Assembly (NCBI RefSeq): GCF_017115045.1
Contig: NZ_JABXKK010000129.1
Span: 1 to 49,763 of the forward strand
Origin: Nostoc sp. NMS8
Lineage (GTDB): Bacteria > Cyanobacteriota > Cyanobacteriia > Cyanobacteriales > Nostocaceae
DNA: 49,763 nt
Direction of reading: 5' to 3'
The notes under the pieces were generated by a model. That model did not search any database. It saw only the letters and a list, made by a program, of their open reading frames with translations, and had not been told where the DNA came from. Shown in pieces: positions 34,841-43,634 of this stretch (its first letter is position 1; every line of letters begins with the position of its first letter). The position numbers and the translations under genes were made by a program.

Positions 34841-36020
34841 GGTACTGATTATTGTCGAGAACCTCCCCCTTCCCTTTGATCGGCGAGTATGGATGGAAGC
34901 CTCTACCCTGATCAAAGCTGGGTATGAAGTTTCGGTGATTTGTCCCAAAGGTAAAGGATTTGAACAAGAATATGAGGTAATCGATCAGGTTCACATTTAT
35001 CGTCACGAAATGCCTCCTGATATCAGTTCGGTATCAGGTTATCTAAAGGAGTATGGTACAGCGCTTTTTTGGGAGTTTCGCCTTGCCCATCGGGTGTGGC
35101 AAGAGCGAGGTTTTGATATTGTCCACATTTGCAATCCTCCAGATTTACTATTTTTGGTGGCAGGATGGTTTAAGTTGTTTAAAGGTGTAAAAGTAATATT
35201 TGACCACCATGATATCAATCTGGAGATGTACGAAGCTAAGTATGGACGAAAAGATATCTTTTACTATGGACTTTCTCTGGTTGAACGATTAACCTTTGCG
35301 ACAGCAGACGTAGTTATCTCAACAAATGAGTCTTACCTCTCAGTAGCACTTACCCGTGGGCGCAAAAGTCCAGAGGATGTCTTTGTTGTTCGCAGTGGTC
35401 CCGATCTTTCTCGTTTTCAACCCGTACCGCCCAACCCAGTCTACCGTAAAGGTCGAAAGTATTTAGTGGGATATGTCGGCGTCATGGGAGAACCTGAGGG
35501 AATCGATTATCTGCTGCAATCAGTGCGCTACATTGTCTATGAAAAAAAACGCCAGGATATTCACTTTATGCTCATTGGTAGTGGGCCGATGTTTGACAAG
35601 CTTCAGGCACTCTCTGAAGAGTTAGAAGTTAATGAGTTTGTAGAATTTACGGGGCGTATTCCTGATAATGAGCTTCTGGCAAGACTTTCTAGCTGTGATA
35701 TATGTGCCAATCCCGATAAAAAAATGCCCTACAATGACCGTTCGACAATGAACAAGATCATGGAGTATATGGCAATGGGAAAACCCATTGTTCAGTTTGA
35801 CCTTTTGGAAGGAAGGCGCTCGGCAGAGGGAGCATCTGTTTATGCTAAAGGCAACGATGTGGTAGATTTTGCCGAAAACATTCTTGAACTTCTAGAAGAT
35901 ACTGAGCGACGGCAAAAGATGGGAGAGCTAGGTAGACAAAGAATGGAGGAAAAACTAGAGTGGCGACATCAAATACCTAAGCTGTTAGAGGCTTATGATA
36001 AAGCTTGGCAACCTAAGTAG
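34824..36020 (+). CDS. GT4-type glycosyltransferase, WbuB-like
   Basis: The 398-residue GT-B protein begins GRVLIIVENLPLPFDRRVWM, a start typical of WbuB/WbpH-like family 4 enzymes, continues with VHICNPPDLLFLVAGWFKL and FDHHDINLEMYEAKYG, and its C-terminal donor domain has YVGVMGEPEGIDYLLQSV, FTGRIPDNELLARLSSCDI and NDRSTMNKIMEYMAMGKP in place of the common EGLP loop. It overlaps the dehydrogenase gene by 17 nt, which suggests it may use or follow the uronic acid made by that enzyme. A 693-nt gap follows. Substrates are unknown. Confidence 0.9.
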   Translation: MASLGRVLIIVENLPLPFDRRVWMEASTLIKAGYEVSVICPKGKGFEQEYEVIDQVHIYRHEMPPDISSVSGYLKEYGTALFWEFRLAHRVWQERGFDIVHICNPPDLLFLVAGWFKLFKGVKVIFDHHDINLEMYEAKYGRKDIFYYGLSLVERLTFATADVVISTNESYLSVALTRGRKSPEDVFVVRSGPDLSRFQPVPPNPVYRKGRKYLVGYVGVMGEPEGIDYLLQSVRYIVYEKKRQDIHFMLIGSGPMFDKLQALSEELEVNEFVEFTGRIPDNELLARLSSCDICANPDKKMPYNDRSTMNKIMEYMAMGKPIVQFDLLEGRRSAEGASVYAKGNDVVDFAENILELLEDTERRQKMGELGRQRMEEKLEWRHQIPKLLEAYDKAWQPK

Positions 36021-36713
36021 GAACACGATATTTTCATCTCTCGTGAAAATTTATAGTTGGAGTGATGAAGTAGGAAGGAAGAGGGTTCTAGCCCAGTTTA
36101 TCTTCCTTCATATAATTTATTTTTATTATGCCAACTTAACTTGGACGGCAAATTTTTGTACTGGAATTTATTTTGGATTAGGAGGTTTGAAAAATATGGA
36201 CGTTCTAAGAAGGGTAGAGACGTATGTGCGTCGAATTATGCAAATATTTTGATATTAAGAAAGCAAATTCGATATTAATCGTAAAAAATATTTAAAATAA
36301 CCTGATATTAAATAGTTCATTATTGATATATGGCAATTCTTTTATGACAATCTTGTATCACATCCACTATTTAATTAACTCTTTTTTACCACTTTCAGAT
36401 AAATCGACGCATTTTTGAGGATACAGCCAACGAAGATTTAAGGTTTCACTACACTTTGATGACAGAGGGTTAATTGAAGCATAAATGCAGTATGAACTAT
36501 AACGGATGTGTTTTTAATAATACTCCTGTCTCCTCCTAAGTATTGGCTGTTAGATTCTTGAAACCAAAGCCTATAAATGATTTCAGGTTTTTTTACTTAA
36601 ATAGTCTATACTATATGTCATATTGTAAAATAGTATCACTAGGTGTGCTTTGTAGCTAATCTGAGTAGATCAATATTGAGTTTCTCGTTTAAAACCTGTA
36701 CTTTGGAAGATTT
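36021..36713. other. Intergenic region before the tyrosine autokinase
   Basis: This 693-nt AT-rich stretch includes a frame from 35995 to 36252 (85 residues) that shares no family features and begins inside the glycosyltransferase gene; I do not call it a gene. GAGACGTATGTGCGTC at about 36218 resembles fragments of common Nostoc repeats. The autokinase promoter should lie in the last 200 nt; no known box was recognised. Confidence 0.4.
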
Positions 36714-38960
36714 ATGTCAGAAAAATCTATGGAATCTAGAGAATCTATTGATTTAGACCTTAATCATTACTTATTGATATTGAAACGATGGTGGTTACCT
36801 GCGACTGCGATATTTGTAGCTACAGTTATGCTGAGTGCGGTAGCTACACAATTTATGAAGCAATCCTATGAAGCAGAAGGAAAACTGTTATTCAAAGTTC
36901 CCTCTTTCAAAGTAGCAGGAACTAATCTTTCGCCTGGTTCCTCGGAAGGGGGAGACTCAGGAGATTTGAAACCCTTGGTAGCAACTCAAAATCCCATAAG
37001 TAGTCAGATAGAAGTTATTTCTTCCCCTACTTTATTGCAGCGGACAATAGACAAACTACAACTCAAAGACAATGAAGGTGAACCTCTGGAAATAAAAACG
37101 CTGCAAAAATCTCTGACCCTAAAAATTGTGGGTGGGACAGATGTATTGCGAATTAGCTATAGCAGCCCTAACCCCGAAGAAGCAGCGGCAGTGGTCAACA
37201 CAATTATGAATTTATATTTAGACAATGATATTTCGACAAATCGCTCTGAGGCAGGAGCAACGCGTCAATTTATGGCCAAGCAACTTCCAAAAACTCAAGG
37301 TGCTGTTAATAATGCGGAAGTAGCGCTACGTATATTTAAGCAAAAGCATCAGATTGCAGATTTATCAGAGGAAACAAAGTCAGCCGTTGCGACTATCGGA
37401 AATTTAGACAATGAGATGAATACTGTTAAGGCTCAATTGGATGAAGTAAACGCCCAAACCAATGAACTGCGACAGAAAGTAGAGCTAAATTCTCGAGAAG
37501 CGATCGCAGCGAGCGCCCTCAGTCAGTCACCCGCAGTACAGGGAGTCCTTACACAACTTCAAGAGACCGAGCGGCAATTAGCAATTGAACGCAGTCGTTT
37601 CCTAGATAACAACCCTGTAGTTGTTAACCTAGAAGCAAAAAGAGCTAGTTTAAAATCTCTCCTGCAACAGCAAATTGGTCAGACTGTTGGCAGTCAAACA
37701 CAAGTTCCCCAGGGTCAATTACAGATTGGAGGACTTAGACAAAGTCTGATACAAAATTTTCTCCAGTCAGAAATACAGCGCTTGGGTTTAACTCAAAGAC
37801 TCTCCTCTCTATATAATTCCCGTGCTAGCTACGAACAGCGGATGAAACTCATACCCCAGTTGGCACAAAATCAGCGGGAGTTAGAACGGAAAGTTGAAGT
37901 CGCAGAATCTACCTATCAAACTTTATTGAAAAAGGTTCAAGAATTACAGTTAGTTGAGAATACAAATACAGCTACTTCCCGAATTATTGCTCGGGCTTTA
38001 GTTCCCAAAGACCCAGTATTAACTAAAAAAATAATTGTTTTGGTGCTAGGAGTGATGTTCGGTTTATTTTTTGCGACTACAACCGTACTCTTCCTCGCTA
38101 TGAGAGATAGATCTCTAAAAACACTTAAAGAAGTTAGAGATGTATTTCGATATACCTTACTGGGAATTATTCCTTTATCTGTTAAAAAGGTTCGCTCTCG
38201 TTATTCCAATGCAGAATCAATATCTCAAACAATTGCCGTTAGAGATACGCCCCACTCTTTAACGAGCGAAATGTACCGGATGATTCAAGCCAATCTAAAA
38301 TTCCTGAGTTCAGATAAGGTACTCAAAACTATCGTCGTAACTAGCGCAGTTCCTAAAGAAGGCAAGTCCACGGTTTCTGCTAATTTGGCAGCGGCGATCG
38401 CTCAACTAGGACGTCAAGTTTTACTAATTGATGCAGATATGCGAATTCCTTCTCAGCATCATCTCTGGCAACAAACCAATGCAGTTGGTTTGAGTGAGGT
38501 TCTTGTAGGTCAGGCTGAATTTGACATCGCTGTATCTAAGGTAATGGATAACCTTGATGTTTTAACTGCTGGAGTTAGACCTCCCAACCCACTTGCTTTG
38601 CTTGACTCGAAACGGATGGCATCACTAATTGAAAATGTCTCATCTCAATACAACTATGATTTTGTCATCATTGATGCTCCTCCCCTACTTTTAGCAGCCG
38701 ATGCTTTGACTTTAAGCCAAATGACTGATGGGATTTTGTTAGTAGCTCGACCGGGAGTAATTGATTCTAACAGTGCAGCTGCTGCTCAAGAAATGCTAGA
38801 GAGATCCAGTCACAACGTCTTAGGTTTAGTTGTGAACGGTATCATTGATAAAAATGAATCTAGTAGTTATTTCAACCATGCTAAAGAATACTTTACCGAT
38901 CAAGATTTGAGAAGAGAGGTTAAGCAACAAAAACGTATTCCAAACAAAAGCTCTGTTTGA
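36714..38960 (+). CDS. Wzc-like polysaccharide chain-length determinant and tyrosine autokinase
   Basis: The 748-residue protein joins a Wzz domain and a bacterial tyrosine kinase. Membrane spans lie at about 28-47 and 440-463; between them is the periplasmic region with coiled coils near 195-260 and 275-320 and the GNVR-like segment around 385-425. The cytoplasmic kinase has Walker A TSAVPKEGKST (about 543-553), Walker A' LLIDADMR (570-577) and Walker B VIIDAPP (651-657). Such proteins set chain length and, by cycles of autophosphorylation, gate export through Wza. The C-terminal tail has only two tyrosines (719 and 726), fewer than the usual cluster, so its phosphorylation may be reduced or unlike the model. 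It is the last plus-strand gene of the cluster. Confidence 0.94.
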   Translation: MSEKSMESRESIDLDLNHYLLILKRWWLPATAIFVATVMLSAVATQFMKQSYEAEGKLLFKVPSFKVAGTNLSPGSSEGGDSGDLKPLVATQNPISSQIEVISSPTLLQRTIDKLQLKDNEGEPLEIKTLQKSLTLKIVGGTDVLRISYSSPNPEEAAAVVNTIMNLYLDNDISTNRSEAGATRQFMAKQLPKTQGAVNNAEVALRIFKQKHQIADLSEETKSAVATIGNLDNEMNTVKAQLDEVNAQTNELRQKVELNSREAIAASALSQSPAVQGVLTQLQETERQLAIERSRFLDNNPVVVNLEAKRASLKSLLQQQIGQTVGSQTQVPQGQLQIGGLRQSLIQNFLQSEIQRLGLTQRLSSLYNSRASYEQRMKLIPQLAQNQRELERKVEVAESTYQTLLKKVQELQLVENTNTATSRIIARALVPKDPVLTKKIIVLVLGVMFGLFFATTTVLFLAMRDRSLKTLKEVRDVFRYTLLGIIPLSVKKVRSRYSNAESISQTIAVRDTPHSLTSEMYRMIQANLKFLSSDKVLKTIVVTSAVPKEGKSTVSANLAAAIAQLGRQVLLIDADMRIPSQHHLWQQTNAVGLSEVLVGQAEFDIAVSKVMDNLDVLTAGVRPPNPLALLDSKRMASLIENVSSQYNYDFVIIDAPPLLLAADALTLSQMTDGILLVARPGVIDSNSAAAAQEMLERSSHNVLGLVVNGIIDKNESSSYFNHAKEYFTDQDLRREVKQQKRIPNKSSV

Positions 38961-38961
38961 A

Positions 38962-39035
38962 GAATTCAGAATCAATTAGTGGGGGATTCAGTCCCGCCAC
39001 TTTCTTGTTTACCACTAAATCGGAGATTTAGTGGT
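38962..39035. repeat. Dispersed-repeat word and perfect hairpin after the autokinase gene
   Basis: The words GAATTCAGAAT and CAATTAGTGGG at 38962-38985 recur near 49,031-49,085 and partly near 4,300. At 39011-39035 ACCACTAAATC and GATTTAGTGGT form a perfect 11-bp stem with a 3-nt loop. No T run follows, so it is a repeat or RNA structure more than a clear terminator. Confidence 0.6.
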
Positions 39036-39277
39036 AGTATTAAAACTATGCGATGTATCTACCAATCACACAAAATTCATACTAAATTCTGGCTTCTGAG
39101 ATACTGACTTGATAAAGTAGGATTTTGTCTTGCTAGTGAACTGAAGATCATAATTGGTATATAGCGGTTATTGATTGTATGAGAACACCAAGGTTCTTGC
39201 TCTCACATCATTTCAGTAAAGTTTTTGTATCTCACTGAACTGCACACCTCTATATCATGTTTATTTAATTAGCTACA

Positions 39278-39311
39278 AAATAACAAGCCTGCTTCCACAG
39301 GCTTGTTATTT
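39278..39311. terminator. Bidirectional terminator between convergent genes
   Basis: AAATAACAAGCCTG and CAGGCTTGTTATTT form a perfect 14-bp stem with a 6-nt loop. The AT-rich outer arms give U-rich ends in both directions. It stands between the autokinase (plus) and the beta-helix gene (minus), whose stop is about 60 nt away. Confidence 0.8.
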
Positions 39312-39372
39312 CATGTAACCGTATAACTCAGTTTGATATCACTTTGGGCAGATAACAGGACATGATATGCAG

Positions 39373-40803
39373 TTACCTATATTCGTCTGCCCCAATATCA
39401 TATCCACTACCACTAGGACGAGGAGTACCTTCAAAATCAGTTGTCAAACCCCTCCAATAGTAACCTCTATTGATTGCTGGACTGCTTGATCTGATTCTAA
39501 AGTCACCATTTGAGGGATTCACAAACTGTGGATCTCCAACAACATCATGAGTACCTCTCACAACGACCACGGCACCATTGGGGTAAAGATTATAGTCATA
39601 GGTGACGTTCCTATTCATCACGTTGGTGTTCGCATTCTTGCCAGGAGAAGGATAAATAATGTTGTTTAAAATCTTGATATCAGATGAATAACCACCATAA
39701 ATATCCCCCTTCCTTTTAAGTTCTGGACTTTGCTGATTCAAATATGCCGTGTTGTTGACAATATCGACATGCTCACTTTCATGGGCATGAATACCCGAAC
39801 CACCATTTCTGTAGGCAATATTGTTTGCAATTAAAGTCCGTCCTTTATATGCACCATTTGTACCACTTTTTGAAATATCTACAATAATGCCATTACCATC
39901 TGTGATAGTTCCACGTTGAATCCAGGGAACATACATACGATTGTTGTAGACTCTGTTGTTGGTTATGAACATCTTGTATCCCTGGCTGCCGTCAGAATTC
40001 CAATTCTGTATGAAGGAAATGCCGCTAGTACCAAAGACACTATACCAGGAGTTATTATACACAGTGTTATTATCCACTGTCACATAATCAGCTCCGGCGA
40101 CTGAAATACCAGTTCCTCCACAGTCATGCACTTTGTTGTTCAGAATCTTTACGTGATGAATACCACCACTGCGTCCCTCAAGATTTATGCAGTTTCCGTT
40201 TGTAAGCACATTTGACGAGTTACGCTTCTGACTTAATGCATAACTAAGGGTGACATTGGCATTGTTTCCTATAACCTCTAACCCGTTGATCTCAATATAT
40301 GCAACTCGCTTTGCAAATCCGATACCATTCCATGTATTGTGGCGAATTCTTGGAGAATGACCAGGATAAGCTTTAAATTTAATCCAGGCGTTTGCAGTTC
40401 CAGAACGACTAATGCCTAGTACAGCCCCACGTCCGGGTGCGTTCCTGTATTCCCCGTTCAGAATCAGTACTGTGTCACCAGGTCTGGTAAGGTCTGCGGC
40501 CCTTTGAATTGTCCTAAAAGCGGATGAGGTCGTGCGTCCGCTATTTCTGTCATTTCCAGTACCACTCACATAGTATGTTGTCGCAGTTGAAACCTGGCTG
40601 ATCAGCTTGCGGCTAGGTAATGGCATTTGCTGAACAGGGGATGACTGACGAACATCTTTAACTAAAGATTCTGTTATTTTCTGCCCTTGAACCAGACCTG
40701 TTAATGCCCAGGGAAGTACAAGAGATGCGCTCAAACTGAGAAAACCTAAACCATGAATCATCATAGGGAAAAATAGGGTATGTTGCAAAAACTCAATTGT
40801 CAA
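39373..40803 (-). CDS. Secreted right-handed parallel beta-helix protein (possible polysaccharide lyase or epimerase)
   Basis: The 476-residue protein has an N-terminal hydrophobic segment (about 14-40; the real start may be the Met at 14 or 15) and a Ser/Thr-rich spacer, then the opening TYYVSGTGNDRNSGRTTSSA and FRTIQRAADLTRPGDTVLIL typical of pectate-lyase-like beta-helix proteins. Repeating coil motifs follow (HHVKILNNKVHDCGGTGISV, YVTVDNNTVYNNS, GRTLIANNIAYRNGGSGIHA, DIVNNTAYLN, DIKILNNIIY). The end, GDPQFVNPSNGDFRIRSSSPAINRG and GYDIGADEY, is the common C-terminal cap. Such folds act as uronate lyases, epimerases or binding proteins; the catalytic type is not visible. Neighbours make an exported polymer and an AlgD-like enzyme, so a role on that polymer is plausible. 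Confidence 0.85.
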   Translation of the reverse strand: MTIEFLQHTLFFPMMIHGLGFLSLSASLVLPWALTGLVQGQKITESLVKDVRQSSPVQQMPLPSRKLISQVSTATTYYVSGTGNDRNSGRTTSSAFRTIQRAADLTRPGDTVLILNGEYRNAPGRGAVLGISRSGTANAWIKFKAYPGHSPRIRHNTWNGIGFAKRVAYIEINGLEVIGNNANVTLSYALSQKRNSSNVLTNGNCINLEGRSGGIHHVKILNNKVHDCGGTGISVAGADYVTVDNNTVYNNSWYSVFGTSGISFIQNWNSDGSQGYKMFITNNRVYNNRMYVPWIQRGTITDGNGIIVDISKSGTNGAYKGRTLIANNIAYRNGGSGIHAHESEHVDIVNNTAYLNQQSPELKRKGDIYGGYSSDIKILNNIIYPSPGKNANTNVMNRNVTYDYNLYPNGAVVVVRGTHDVVGDPQFVNPSNGDFRIRSSSPAINRGYYWRGLTTDFEGTPRPSGSGYDIGADEYR

Positions 40804-41144
40804 CTGTCAGTAACTCTAGCCTTAGTCAGTAACTCAGTATTGGATACGATGTGTAACTGCTATTTGTTAAGTTTATACACGGTTTTCTAGGTTTACACCT
40901 GCGTATTTCCGCGTAAATATGGCTGAACTGCCTTTTTAGCTTGTGTTCCAAAAAAAATCAAGTATCTAGTAAAAGTACTGAAAAAGAATTATCAGTATCC
41001 AGAGTTACTCTATTAATGGGCACTAAGCAACCGCACAAATAGCGTCATTTCCAATTGCACATCATTCTACTGTGTATACGCAGTATCTGTGGTTAAGATA
41101 GTATATCTGTCATCAATTACTTAATTTACTTAAATAATTCTTAT

Positions 41145-41163
41145 GATAATGATAATTATTTGA
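41145..41163 (+). promoter_or_regulatory. Fur-box-like site 1
   Basis: The first 12 bases, GATAATGATAAT, equal the Fur consensus and 15 of 19 positions agree overall. A second, opposite-facing near-match lies about 50 nt further on. The nearest gene that could be controlled is the beta-helix gene, about 340 nt downstream on the minus strand. Confidence 0.4.
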
Positions 41164-41213
41164 TATTTAAAAACCAAGTCCAGAGTATGTCTTGGCGCTT
41201 AGACCTTCTTAAA

Positions 41214-41232
41214 TATTCTCATTATCATAATC
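41214..41232 (-). promoter_or_regulatory. Fur-box-like site 2
   Basis: On the minus strand GATTATGATAATGAGAATA matches 11 of the first 12 consensus bases (GATAATGATAAT). Together with site 1 it forms an 11-bp inverted repeat (TTATGATAATG / CATTATCATAA), fitting paired repressor binding. AT-richness makes chance matches possible. Confidence 0.35.
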
Positions 41233-41467
41233 AATTCGGGTATCTATAACAAGGTTTGCAAAAGCCTATCAATGCACATTAATAATTTTTAGTGCTATTC
41301 TTAGAGTCTACCCAATTTGTCAATGAGTAATATTACTTATTTATTAATAATGGGGAATTGAAAATACAATTTTGGAAGAAGAGATGCATTCTCTGCGAGA
41401 CGCTACGCATAGCAAAATCCCATGCCGTAGAGAACAATACAGTTCAGATAAGCTCAAAACACTTGTA

Positions 41468-41490
41468 GAGACGGCGATTTATCGCGTCTC
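41468..41490. repeat. Short dispersed palindrome (TGTAGAGACG family)
   Basis: GAGACGGCGATTTATCGCGTCTC forms a 9-bp stem with one bulged G. It resembles a widespread Nostoc intergenic repeat beginning TGTAGAGACG, as I remember it. Confidence 0.55.
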
Positions 41491-41649
41491 GAAAACCAGA
41501 AATTTAAGCTTTTTAGCTTTTTTCTCTCTCACGAATGATTAAGTAGGACTATATTAATTCTTGACTATTGAGCTTTGATTAAAAGATAGTGCAATTTTAG
41601 GGACGGAGAGGGTTTGCCAACGCCCCCAATTTGCATCTATATCTTAAAC

Positions 41650-43119
41650 TTAGAGTCCAAAGATGTTCAGAAGATTAAGGATAATACCTAGAGGCCCAGT
41701 TATAGTGTTGATGGTATCACCAGTCTTAGCGGCACCAGATCGGTTAACTACTACAACATCATTATTGCGGAGTATAGGATTAGTTTGCTCATTAATCCCA
41801 GCGGAGAAATCTACTTTTACTATACGTTTAGTGACAGAACCATTAGGATTGAGGCGAATTAAATCGACAGCATTACTACTAGCTCTGGCATCATTAAATC
41901 CGCCAGCAGCGAGTATAGCTTGATTTAAAGAGCTATTTGGCTGAACATCTGTTAACCCTGGTCTTTTAACTTCACCTACCACACCAACTTGAATGCGTGT
42001 AGGAGACAAAGTAGTTGTAGCTAATTGAGTAGCTTCTGCGGGGTTAATTTCAGTTGCCGTTGGAATAACAATCGTATCTCCGTCTTGTACAATGATGTCT
42101 TGATTGGCATCACCGCTTTGCAATAGTTGCCAAAGATTAATATCTATAGCTTGTTCTGAGCCAGTTCTTGTCGGTCGGCGTAGCCTGAGATTACGAACAT
42201 CAGCCTGTGCTGTAATTCCCCCAGCTAGTTGAATTACCCGCGTCACATTTGGTAGACCTGTAGGGCTGGCAGCACCACTGTTATTGGTTGCGCCCGCCTG
42301 GTTATCTGTGTTGCCTGGGGTGACAAGATACGAACCAGGACGGTTAACTTCACCAATAATTGTTACTGTGCGGGGTGTAGTTTGGCTAGCAGCAAAGTTG
42401 GCTGAAAATAGATTGCGGGATTCTGCTATGTTGAAGTTAGTTGCTGTTGGCACAACTATGGTGTCTCCATCCCGCAAGGTAATATCCTGTGATAACGTGC
42501 CTGTTTGAATGAGTTCCTTCAAATTAACAGTGACGGTTTGCTCCGAGGAACGTCCTGTTTTACGGCGTAATTGAACTTGAGTGACATCCGCAGCTAAAGT
42601 CACTCCTTGCGCTGTTGTTAATGCAGCTAAAACTGTAGGGTATTGTACGCCTGGATTATTGCCGGCGCCTCCACTCAAGCTCAGAGTGTAAGCTCCGGGA
42701 CGTGTCACCTCTCCGGCAACGAAAATATTGATGGGACGAGGTGATAACAGATTAACTGAGATCAAGGGACGTTTGAGGAAGCGAGCATATCTTCTAGCAA
42801 TTTCGTCAGAAGCTTGTTCAGTTGTTAGTCCGAGGACTGACACACTACCAATTAAAGGTAGGTTAATTGCTCCACCTGGGGGGACTTGGTATTCACCTGT
42901 ATATTCAGGTACTTCAAATACATTTACACGAATGAGATCGCCACCACCTAATAAATAGTTAGTATCTATTTGTGTTTGTATGCTTGGTGATGGTGTAGTT
43001 GGTGGTAATGGTTGTCCCTGAGCGAGACTAGCAGATGACACAGCGGCATTGAAAGCAGTTAACAGAGCCATACCCACAGATGGCTTAATTAGGAACTTAG
43101 ACAAACTTTTGTTAAGCAT
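41650..43119 (-). CDS. Wza-like SLBB-domain polysaccharide export protein
   Basis: The 489-residue protein has a signal peptide (about 1-34, ending SASLAQG), a polysaccharide export domain (about 52-135: YLLGGGDLIRVNVFEVPEYT, GGAINLPLIGSVSVLGLT) and three SLBB domains that begin INIFVAGEVTRPGAYTL, VTIIGEVNRPGSYLV and IQVGVVGEVKRPGLTDV. The first two share a repeated layout ending in DGDTIVVPTAT and DGDTIVIPTAT. No lipobox cysteine is seen, unlike E. coli Wza. It should form an outer-membrane or periplasm-spanning export channel. It lies beyond the beta-helix gene on the opposite strand from the autokinase cluster. Heterocystous cyanobacteria need such exporters for heterocyst envelope polysaccharide, but which polymer this one serves is not known. 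Confidence 0.93.
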   Translation of the reverse strand: MLNKSLSKFLIKPSVGMALLTAFNAAVSSASLAQGQPLPPTTPSPSIQTQIDTNYLLGGGDLIRVNVFEVPEYTGEYQVPPGGAINLPLIGSVSVLGLTTEQASDEIARRYARFLKRPLISVNLLSPRPINIFVAGEVTRPGAYTLSLSGGAGNNPGVQYPTVLAALTTAQGVTLAADVTQVQLRRKTGRSSEQTVTVNLKELIQTGTLSQDITLRDGDTIVVPTATNFNIAESRNLFSANFAASQTTPRTVTIIGEVNRPGSYLVTPGNTDNQAGATNNSGAASPTGLPNVTRVIQLAGGITAQADVRNLRLRRPTRTGSEQAIDINLWQLLQSGDANQDIIVQDGDTIVIPTATEINPAEATQLATTTLSPTRIQVGVVGEVKRPGLTDVQPNSSLNQAILAAGGFNDARASSNAVDLIRLNPNGSVTKRIVKVDFSAGINEQTNPILRNNDVVVVNRSGAAKTGDTINTITGPLGIILNLLNIFGL

Positions 43120-43634
43120 ATTTACCTGAGACTATGAAACTACAATCAATAAAGTACTGTCTAAACATTTTTATTTTGACTATACCTAAGTATTCAAGTT
43201 CCCCAACACTCTTATTTTCCTAGAAAAGTGTGATTTTCCGGAATAAATTTGTTTATTGAATTTGAATTTTTAGTGAAGTTAACTTAAAGTTAATGCTGTT
43301 TGAATAGAGCAATTCTCAAAAAGTATAAAACTTACGCATTTAAAGCCAGTTTATAAAACCAATTATCTTTTCTCCAATCAAGCACTTATGAACAAGATTT
43401 ATTGCTAGAAGTCAATTTTATGACATTGAAACTGTGATTTTAAATCTACTATCAGCAGCCAGGGAGTAGTAAAATTATGAATAACTTCATTAATTAAGTC
43501 CAAATAAACTTACAAAAAGGTCGCAATTTTATTTTTTGTGGGTTGGATTGAGCGAAGATCAACTCAAAAAAGCAGAAAGTTTGGGTTGAGTTCTTCAAGT
43601 CATCCGATAATTTACTATTTGTCAACAAGACTAA
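43120..43634. other. Intergenic region upstream of wza with repeat remnants
   Basis: The 515-nt AT-rich stretch holds the wza promoter (minus strand, right side of the gene) and, at about 43,540-43,600, imperfect inverted words (GGGTTGGATTGAGC, GATCAACTCAA, GGGTTGAGTT) resembling degraded Nostoc intergenic repeats. Nothing codes. No known operator was recognised. Confidence 0.45.

Larger units (their letters stand above)
40804..41649. other. Intergenic region with Fur-like boxes and short repeats
   Basis: The 846 nt between the beta-helix gene and wza (both minus) contain two Fur-like boxes (41145-41232), a degenerate micro-repeat (about 41383-41414, CTCTGCGAGACGCTACGC) and a known-looking hairpin repeat (41468-41490). 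The promoter of the beta-helix gene must lie here. No coding frame is convincing. Confidence 0.55.

Noticed and set aside
35995..36252. 85-residue frame after the second GT4 gene
   Set aside because: It begins inside the glycosyltransferase gene, has no recognisable domain and reads like chance translation of AT-rich spacer.
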